Part shown: positions 19,985 to 29,294 of the stretch, piece after piece
Layout: every line of letters starts with the position of its first letter
Position numbering within the stretch: position 1 is the stretch's first letter
Notes under the pieces: generated by a model
What the model saw: the letters and a program-made list of their open reading frames with translations, nothing else
Database searches by the model: none
What the model was told of the DNA's origin: nothing
DNA from: Bifiguratus adelaidae
Taxonomy: Eukaryota; Mucoromycota; Endogonomycetes; Endogonales
Assembly (NCBI GenBank): GCA_002261195.1
Contig: MVBO01000169.1
Location: 1 to 29,294 of the forward strand
Reading direction: 5' to 3'
Length of the DNA: 29,294 bases
Program-made: the position numbers and the translations under genes

Positions 19985-22900
19985 CTAATGAGATTCCTCT
20001 GCGAGCACTCCTTTTTCAAAAAGAAGAGCTTGACATGGATGACAAAGACGTAAACTTTTATCCAGAGCCGGAACGGGTGTCATTTCCGCGCATGTTGAAC
20101 AGAAGATGCCGCCACAAGCTCGGCAAGGTTGTTTGCGTTCTAAAGCATGGGTCAACTTTCGGACCTGAAAACTTGTTGAACCGTACTTACCCAAGACTGC
20201 GAAGGCCTTACCGCAGAACATGCAGTCCTTGACTCGATCTTCCTTGCTAAGGTTATGATTGCCCGTTCCATCGGGTAGAGCGTACACATGAACGCGACCA
20301 AGGGTATCTCCAGTGTATAAGACGCGTTGCGTGCTATTTAGACATTAACGTTGGATGTTCAATTCCTGACAGATGCGGTATCCCATACCTCGATGCAAGT
20401 AGCTTGACGATGGCTGCATGTTCAATGTCTTGATGTAGGCGATCGGTGTGCTGGAGCTCATGGACCAACTCCAGAACAAAGGCGGAATCTGCCGATTTGT
20501 TGGCAGTACCTATTGTTTTGCGCCAAATCTGCAAAAGTTTTCAGATACATCATTCCGAGTCCTGCACATGCCTGCACTTACCTTGACCAAGCCTTTCGGA
20601 TGGCCTGTGAAGACGAGATCTTCTGGCATGTATATATGGCTTGAAGGCTGAAAAATTGGTTAATCAGCTTGTGAATTGAAATAAGGTATTCTGCGCAAAT
20701 TACCTCGTAAAAGTGGCATGCAGTTATAGACTGTGATAAGGAAACCTGCTTTGACACAAGTAGACGACCATTGATTGTCCATATCTTCAGCATGTTACTA
20801 GAGCAAGTCATAATATCTCCCTACGAAGGAAAATCAGAAAATGTGTTGAGGTATTTTAACACGGCACTGACTGTGGTATCGTTGACTGCGACCAGATCGA
20901 TTTTGGTTTCGTGACCTTCCAATTGTCGCACATAAGACTTTCTATTCAGATCCCATACAATGGCCGTCTGGTCCTAAAGATTTACAGACGTGAATCAACG
21001 GACGTCTCCGATGAAGCTTTGCTCTCACCTCGCTTGCCGACACGATTATGCTGTACGACTTGGACGTGGCAACTGCGGTAATTCTGCCTCGATGACCACG
21101 CAGACATGCAAGTAAGCTGATTTCCGTCATTTTTCCTTGTGAGAGTCGCCACATGCATAATAACCCGTCGGTGCCTCCAGTGATAAGAGTACGATCGTCA
21201 GCAAAGCAAGCACAGCTGATAGCTTCGACATGCATGTTTTCAAACACTCCGAAGGTCTGAGTGGAAGGACATGAGATGTATGCGATGAAGATGTGTCTCC
21301 CGCTTACCTTTCCTGTCTCCGTTGAATACAGTCGCATGCTGTTATCAGCAAATCCCCATTCGATATATCGTAAGCCATCTCCAGGCACAAAATGTTGCTG
21401 ATTGGCTGTGACGCCCAGTCGGTCGTTGATGATGGTTATATCTCCAACCTGACGCCTGAGGTCACGGACGGGTAGGATACTCTCCACCAGTATTCCGAGA
21501 CTGGTCTCAAAAGGAAAATGACCAAGAATGCGAGGGTCGGATATGGCCGACTGTCTAGCAGCATGAGGACGCCGAAATAATTGTCTTGGCGTTTGCCCAA
21601 AGTTGTGAATAATCCCAATTGTTGCGGTCTTTTCCACTGGATCCGTAATAGCGTCGAGGTCAACAGCTCCTTCGTACGAGAGATGATGGAATACATTCAC
21701 GTTCTCTATTGCGGCCGGACCTTGCTGCTTGTATCCAAAGATTAGATCAATCCAGTGATGCAGGTTTGCGCTGACGTAGTCGCTCTCTAGAGCCTCTCGA
21801 TGTTTCTGAATGAACGCCAGAGGATCTCCTTTCGCCCATGGCGGAAGCACAACCGAATCAATCGTTTCCCCCGTTCCTTGCTTGACTCCAAAATCGAACC
21901 TGTTGGTGTTTTCGAGAAATTCCGGCAAGTAGAAGAACTCGGGTATCAGTTCGCGGACATCCCCCATGTTTTTTTCTGATGCCGACTCCCATGCTTTGCC
22001 CACCGAGTCGAACAGTCGGTCGGCATGATCGAAAGTTCCACCCTGTAGCTTCAAGTATTGCTGTGTAAACGGTTCCAGACGAATCAGGAACGAACATACA
22101 ATCATCGCTGACGAATAATGGGTCCCATAGTGGAAAGCAGGTGATGGATCATCCGTTTCGGCCCACTGGCGATAGCGTTCCGCAAATTGCTCCCTTCGAT
22201 CAGCAGTTTGGGCACCCATGGGCTTCGATAAATCTCGAAATGTCTTGGCGTCATTCAGATCTAGAGTATCACTAGTGAAGTCTGCCAAGATCCAAGGAAA
22301 GACCGGATACTGAGTGAGATCGTTGAACGATCTTCCGGCGAGTGTGTTCAGATACATGAGATACTGAAAGTTGGTCATTTCCCGCCTTTCCCATCGCTGC
22401 ATTAATTCGTTCAAGCTGGAGATACCGAACAAGTTCTGAATGTTGCCAAAGTTGATGGATGTCACAGCCTTGTTGAGAATACTCGAGGGTAAATTCTCGG
22501 CTTCTAACGCCATTCCTGAGACTGATTCCTTTGCATCGACGGTGCCTGATATATTGTTCAAGAGCTTGGCGTAAACTTGATCTCTGTCCCGCAGTCCGAG
22601 AGTGATGAGTGCGTTACGGCCATCATTGAAAAAAATCTCTAATGCGACGTCCCGAAACAGGAACTTCCTCTTATACACTTCACGAACATCGTCGATAGGC
22701 CAGCGTTTGCATTCGTGCTTGTCTCCTGTCTGACTGACTTGGGGACCAGTCTCTATACCGGCATTTGCAGCAAGCAGCTGAAGATATTGATCTCTTTCCT
22801 CGGCTGGAACATCCCACACCTCGACAACTTCTCCATCGTATCGTTGAAAGAAGTTATCGATTAGATAAATGTTGTTCTTGCAAAGCACCAAGAGACCTTC

Positions 22901-25900
22901 GCGGACGTCCAATGCAGTGATTTGGCTGACGTTGTATACGTCGACCACCATGTCGCCGGGGTCAAGCAGGCGAAGGACCTTCCTGTTCTTGTCCTCCTCG
23001 AAAGCTAGTTCATCAGCGACAGAATCCTCGTCGTCGTTGCCGTCATTGCCTTGATTTGCGGCTTGTGTCGAGGAATCACCAGTATTTGCGAACTCAGTAC
23101 CAGGCATTTCAGCGGATACTCTGTAGTCACCCATCGAACTTCGGTCTTCATCGACATTTTGCTGATTAGCAGACAATTTGGCCACTGATGAAAGTGGTTG
23201 GTCTGCTTGCGTCTCGATGTGGAGTTGCGGTGCAGGATCTTTAGGCATGTAGACTACTTGCGACTTTCCCATATCCACTTGCAGCTTCTTCCGCATGCGA
23301 TTACGGCCTTCTGTTGGATCCAACTTCCATTTCACATTTTTTCCTGCGTGTTCACTACCCCATAATGCTCGTTCGCGGAACAAATCATCAGTTATCTTCG
23401 TCCATTCACTTTGGATGTAGTTGTCATGGGATGCCTTGTCCTGGAGTGCACGCGTAAAGCGGGTGTTCTCCATAGCGGCGATACTGCGTGCCCATTGATC
23501 CGTCTTTTGCCCGTATTCAGACATGATATTGTCGTCACCCTCTCTGTTCTTTAAAAGTCGTTTCAAACGAGCGTTTCTCCTTGCCATGGCCGTCTTGTTC
23601 GCATCCCTGCTGACTTTCTGTTCCTGTTCAATCAAAAGATCCCATGAGCGAGCAAGCGTCTCCTCGAAAAATATATTGAGATCGGATTTCCTCGAATCAC
23701 ACCAGAGAAGGAAGTAGTCGAAATCTGGATCGAGAACATGTTGGAATCCTTGGTACAAGTCCTTTGAGTCCAAAGTCCTAGACCTTGATCGTAGCACTGC
23801 TGACATATCGTTCGGCTTTTGCAAAAAAATTAATTTCCAGGCTTGCAATGCCAGACGTTTCGACTCTTCTCCATCGCGGCCTAAATAGTGATAGAGATGG
23901 TAGCATAAGCAACGAAGAAATTCCAAGTCATTGTTGGCTGGGCAGAGGAAGAGCTTTTGGTTGTTAATGAACCTATTCAGACACGCGACGATGTTTGCCT
24001 CCGTCAAACCAGACTGCTCCACATCGGAAAGTTGAAGCATGAAAAGTCGATTGAAATTTTTCTGCAATTGAAGCAACGCTTGGTCCAGGGCATGCTTTGA
24101 CTCGAGGTTTTCCGGTACGCCAATCAGTAGAAGCAACGTTAAAATGAACTCTTGGAGTGTTTCGGCGCCGATCGTGAAATATCCTGAAATCTCAAAGTTA
24201 GATTCCACGTCTCGAGGTTTCTAACAACTTGCATACCTTGGAAGACATTATCAACCGCTAGGGTTGTAAATTTGGAGACATTATTCAAGATGCGGGTATC
24301 ATTCAATAGGTGTCTCTTGAGCTGGATCTCGCTTTGGATACTGGCAATGATGTGGTTCAATAAATAGCTCTGAAATTGGACCTACAGTCGAAGTGCTTAA
24401 CACAAAGAGATAATGATATAGTCGCAGGTTGCGTACCTGATGCTCTTGAAAACTTGGGGGATAACCCTGGATACAGTTCAATATTGCTTGTCCTAACAAT
24501 TACTTTATAACTTACCTTGAAGACTGACTCCAAAACCGCCGTCGACTTGCCCATGGGATCCATGAGCGCATCGACACAGATGAAAACCAAAAATTCTACT
24601 AGAGCCTCCACGGTGCCATTCCGGATCTGGTGTACTGGTCCGGATTTACCCTTCTCCCGACTTTCCGTTGTCAAAATATCCTTTCGACCCTCGCTGCTGT
24701 GAGACGGACATCAATAATGGTCTCAAAAATCAAGACAGAATCGGCTTACTTAGCTCTCATACTTGGCGATGCAACTTTCGGCGAGTAATGCGAAGTCTTC
24801 GTCATGAGCTGCGCAGATGCACCACGTTTAAGAAGATCATCTGTAGCCAGATTGATTTCTGATTCTGGCTCATCATACAATGTATCGTCTCCAATAACTT
24901 GCGCGTTTTCGAATGAGAGATTTGAATATAAGCTTAGAACGCTATCCTTCGCATTCAGCTCTGTTTCGACGAGAACTTCATCTGCCCCGCAAACGACCGG
25001 GAAAACAATGTCTATAATTGTCTCCAAGGTTTCAGGCTTCAGGCAAACCTCTTTGAATTGTCCAGAATGGTGGTAGGAGTCGGACATGAAATGCACAAGT
25101 GTTTGAACCATTCGAGAGATAGCATCGAGGCCTGATTTTGCTAGAAACGCGGAAATACAGCTTGAGTAGTGCATGCGAAATAGGTTTAGTGTATTCAGAT
25201 AACTGACCTTGCTCGAATTTACGCTCTTCGTTCTCGACTTGGGATTCTGAACCTTTGTCTCCGATCTGATCATTCATTGCAGTTACTGTATCTCCACCAG
25301 TACCAGTAGCTTTGTTCTGCAGCAATTTGCGCGCCTCGCTTTCAGTTACAACGTAACTGATGGCAGATTTGGCCATACACAATACTACTTGAAGAATTTC
25401 CGGAAGTACCCATTGCTGGTCTCTAGTGTTACGGAAAAATGTCATGAGGTGAAACAAATCGAAGGCAGCATCCAGCGGTACCAAAGCAACATCAATTCCA
25501 AGCATCAAAGTGAGTAGTGCTGAGTAAAGTTGAGTCGAGTACCAATATTGCGTAAGCAGTGATCTCATGGCGACGAAACCTTCCGACGTAGCCCGGATTC
25601 TGTTCAAATAAGACTGGCCTTGCGTATAGCACATGCGTGATAGTATACGGCTGGCGAGAACGCACGCGTACAGATTTGATCCATCGTCAAAGAACAGCAG
25701 AGGCCATTTGTTCGTAATAGTGGCAGTGAATCGAGTAATTATCTGAATACTTTCCCGATCGCATAGGATGTCATGTAGCATCTCCATGACACCAAGCGCA
25801 TAACGCTCTCCTTTTGTGCATGCTACCATCACATGCGCCTTGGCATCTACGACTACATCTTGCTGTGACTTGTCGTTGACGGCGGCAATTCGCTCATGTA

Positions 25901-28900
25901 TACTGCTATTGGTGAAGCTGCGATAACCTCTAGGTCTCTTCATGGTGGGTGTTGTCGAGGAGCTGTCCATTCCATCAACCTGTTGGTTCTTTTTGGCTAA
26001 TATGCATGCCAAATATGTTGCAATTGCTCTTATAGACTCTGTTGTCCAGTTGCTCAGTAGTATGATACGAAGGGCGCTCATAAAGGTCGGCATAACCTCC
26101 GTGGAATAGACATTTGTCCGTAAAGCGAACAACATCTTCTTTACCAAATCTAGGGAATAGGGCATTAATGCCAGCAAGGGCAGTTGCACAAATCTGGAAA
26201 CGCATGGCTTACGCATTCTTAGCAAACGCTTATTGTTAAAGCTTCGCTTGCGACTGTGTTGGATAAATGATGCAAACTGCTCCAAATGCCGCCGCTGCAC
26301 CTCAACATCGGTCCGCCTCCAGATATCAAAATCCAATAGAAGGTATCGATAGGCGAAAGGGTTATTGATGATGGACTCCCTAGACGGTTTCAGATACCGG
26401 ATCCTCGGATACGAATAAAAACAGACTTACTCCGGTCGAGCACTGTCCTTGCCAACAAACTTAAGAACCATCTCCAGAAACTCCACTGAGATGATGGACC
26501 GCTTCTTTTGCTTCAAGAGGAGAGCAAGTATTTGGTAACCATGCAACCGTTCCATATCTTCCGAATTACGCCAGTTGTATTTGATAAGCTCGAAGAGAAG
26601 AGAAACCGCTGACATTAAAGAAACCGTGGTCTGCTCGAGATCAATAAAGGTTTGATGAGAGCGATGGGCACATCTTGTACATACCTGAGCCTCTTGAACA
26701 ACAAATAAAGCAATACTGCAGCCGCCAACTTGCCACATCGTATCATCTAAGGAACTACCGATCGCGATTACGGGGTTTCCAAGCATTTTGCCAATGCTTG
26801 ACCGGTCGACTAGACCAGTTTCGACCATGGAGATGGCAGCATTCAGGATTCCGTCTCCGTTGCTCGAGATCATTCTCAAGCTATCCAATGCGGACCGGGA
26901 TAATCCAGTATGAAAAACAGGCATTGTTGCCCTCGGAGTGATGACATTGTTAGCGAACAAGGCCGAGATCAACTTTTCTTCGGAGATGGCAGAACTTCCC
27001 CGGCCGCGCATTGCGTTCACGAAGGCATTCTGCTCCGAATTGCCTGACTTTCCAAGACTTTTGGTGATAGATCGTAAGTTCATGTAGAGAGTGGTTGAGG
27101 TCTCGTAAGTCTGGAATTGGCGGAGAGAATCTTGAAATAAAGCCTTGTATCGAGCGCCAAGGTTGAAGATCAATGTGATCACGTCGCCATCCAGTAAACC
27201 GTCGATGATATAAGTTGGACCGAGATCCCAGGCAAGTAAGGAAGGACCGTCATTGGTATTATTGAATGGAGATGCGCCAAATGTTGCTCTGATGTCTGAG
27301 GAAGAGGAACTTGCTGTGACATAGGCGCAACGGATCTGGTCTATGAACGCTCCATTGACGAACATGGACATCGTGCTTGATCCCAGACCCATTTTTGATT
27401 TGTGATGAACAAGCGCGAGATGGTACCAGTAGCCTGTCTGAAACTCAAATGTTTCGAACATGGCAACATACTTTTCCAGTGTTTTGATCACGAGTCGCTG
27501 AGTTTTGCTGTCAATACTGAAACTGAGCAAGTTGCGTGACTCGCTATCATATAGATCAAACAGCGTAACATCGGTTGTGGGATCCTGACGTTCGATATGG
27601 AACCATGAAAGAAAAGTGTACCCCCCGCTGTTTGGCGGAAAGGCGCGTGGGAACCCATCGAACTGCAGTCCCGAGTAATTCTGGGTTGTAAGCTCGAATT
27701 GAAGAAAGGTGGGCCATCGGCTGTGTGTCATGCCGTAGAGAAGCAGTTCCATGAGATGCGTAAGGGCCGGTGCGTTCTCTGTTGGCGATTGACGATAAGC
27801 CTGGTATGTTCGGAAAAGATAAGTCAGTTCGGAAGTGTTCACACCCATTGCTATCAAGCGTTTCGCAAGTTGCGTTAGCAGAGAGGCTTCAGTCATCTGC
27901 GGGCGGGTTGTCGTGGAGGAATTCGTAAGGCTCGCAGAATTCTTCAAGAGAGTAACGTCTCCTAGAAGGTGCTCGAGGGTTACGAGCAGAAGACCATTTT
28001 GATTCAAGGAAACTTGATTTCGTCGGTTTGCACGACTGAGTGATAGGATGGCATAGATGATATACGTCTTTAAAGGGTTATCGTTGACGACTTTCTGCTG
28101 CAATTGAAGTATGATGATGATGACGTGAGGTAAAGATATGTTCATCGATGGCAAGCGCAAGTGATGGTCTATGCGTTGAAGTATCTTTCTGTCTGGTTGC
28201 GGAGATGCTGGAGTATCACTGCGGCTCTCCACCTGTTTGGGTTCACTAGGGCTTGACAGCTCGTCAAAAACAAAAAGATGATCCAAGCGTTCGTGATCAG
28301 TCGCGTATGCAAACAATATACCGAAAAAGAGGCCACAAACTTCCGGATCAGAGATGAGGAACTCCTTTTCAACAGCATGCCTCAGTGTTTTTGGCCCGCC
28401 TACATCAGCCACTAATGCGCGATTCGTATCGTTGCCTTTAGATGTCGACGACAATATCCGAAAGATCAGCTTCATGATCTCGATTGCGCCCATTCTGTTG
28501 GGGGTATTTGGCTCTGTCTCTACGTGCGTAATGTTCTCCAAGTTCATCAGTACTGAGAAAACGGCACCGTGTCCACCGCTGACTCGGAAGGCATCCTTCA
28601 AGCTTGATTTGTGATGTACAGAACTGTAGATCGTCTCCAGAATGGGACACAAGATCTGCCAATCTTTAACGGAGACCGACTGCATCGTCCGCAAAAGGGT
28701 TGTCATGATTGGGTGGGGAGCGCTTTCCGAAACCAACAACGTTGTCAACAGCTGTAATATCTTGGGATATGACGCACTTAGGTATAACAGATCCTCAAAG
28801 TCGGCAGTGTAGCTGATGTTGACATTAGATAGACTAAGACTTCTTCCTCCGGCACTCACCATTTCTGGAACAAAGTCGCGTTCACTGACGCGTTAGAGAT

Positions 28901-29294
28901 TGCTTGATCAATGCAGTCTAGAACGACGGAGAAGTTGTCGTCCGTTTCCTTCGTAACCGATGGCGGGGTATCCTCTCGCTGTGGAAAAATGTCATCTTTT
29001 CCTGTCGCCTTTATGTGTCGAGCAAAGTCCGCCAATAGATTGATGAGCACATTTAATAAGCCAACTTCCCGGTAAGCGTCTTTCAGACCAGCATTCCGCC
29101 GAAGCAAGTCTCGTAAGAAGATTGCAATCTTGTTGACAATCTCAGGTTTCGCCTCTCCTTGCAGATGAATTCCGATCACTGCAAGCTCACGGAAGGGAAC
29201 GTAATGTAGATTGACCATGACGTACGATAGCAACCGCAGCAGATGATCCTTCGCCAGGTTAGATTATTGTTTGCGTTTTTACAGTCATGCTCTC
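19985..29294 (-). CDS. WDFY3: BEACH-WD40-FYVE scaffold, WDFY3/ALFY type (N-terminus outside window)
   Basis: Eighteen exons are visible on the minus strand: 29294-29283 (partial), 29248-28860, 28812-26685, 26630-26431, 26379-26213, 26149-25208, 25140-24750, 24696-24516, 24466-24437, 24381-24237, 24183-21308, 21256-21029, 20973-20872, 20820-20704, 20647-20582, 20528-20389, 20333-20191, 20139-19985. They encode about 2803 aa in continuous frame. Order: helical repeats, a concanavalin A-like domain (about 27660-27090, GGYTFLSWFHIER), more helical repeats with NPFAYRYLLLDFDIWRR, a PH-BEACH domain (about 22975-22530), a BEACH domain (about 22500-21560, with FPWILADFTSDTLDLND and VFHHLSYEGAVDLD), WD40 repeats (about 21450-20230) and a C-terminal FYVE-like finger with eight Cys. 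Animal ALFY links ubiquitylated aggregates to the autophagy machinery; yeast Bph1 is a BEACH relative without FYVE. The role here is inferred from architecture. Confidence 0.92.

Noticed and set aside
19732-20232. Plus-strand 166-codon frame.
   Set aside because: It is antisense to the FYVE exons and has no domain signal; a shadow frame.

Overview
The window is nuclear DNA from a fungus. It is gene-dense, nearly every gene is split by short introns (34-83 nt, mostly 45-57 nt, GT-AG), and it includes an RTA1-family membrane protein, a family largely confined to fungi. The phylum cannot be fixed from the sequence. The intron style and the presence of UBE2S and a BEACH-WD40-FYVE protein fit a basidiomycete or an early-diverging fungus better than a yeast. 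No virus-like element was recognised.

Layout from left to right: (1) 54-358 (+), the end of a GNAT N-acetyltransferase gene cut by the window edge. (2) 366-1279 (-), a UBE2S-type ubiquitin-conjugating enzyme whose stop lies 7 bp from the GNAT stop. (3) 1322-4892 (+), topoisomerase III, divergent from UBE2S with only 42 bp between the two start codons. (4) 4997-5914 (-), a seven-helix RTA1-like protein. (5) 5915-8619, a gene-poor stretch holding one notable reading frame (7309-7896, -) with the zinc-loop and active-site pattern of a His-Me finger (I-PpoI-type) homing endonuclease. (6) 8620-8865 (+), a small repeat-bearing hypothetical protein. (7) 9083-12527 (+), an SH3 protein with two RA-like domains. 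(8) 13195-17223 (+), the SIN3 corepressor. (9) 17293-18232 (+), OPA3. (10) 18344-19475 (-), a protein ending in a CBM48/AMPK-beta-type glycogen-binding domain, with an uncertain 5' end. (11) 19985 to beyond 29294 (-), a BEACH-WD40-FYVE scaffold of the WDFY3/ALFY type, with 18 exons in view and its N-terminus outside the window.

The genes serve unrelated housekeeping roles: mitotic ubiquitylation (UBE2S), dissolution of recombination intermediates (TOP3), histone deacetylation (SIN3), mitochondrial maintenance (OPA3), polarity or signalling (SH3-RA) and selective autophagy (WDFY3-like). There is no operon-like unit. Exon structures were worked out by hand from splice sites, reading-frame continuity and family resemblance. 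Each listed multi-exon model keeps frame across every junction except the 5' end of the CBM48 gene, which has several possible solutions.
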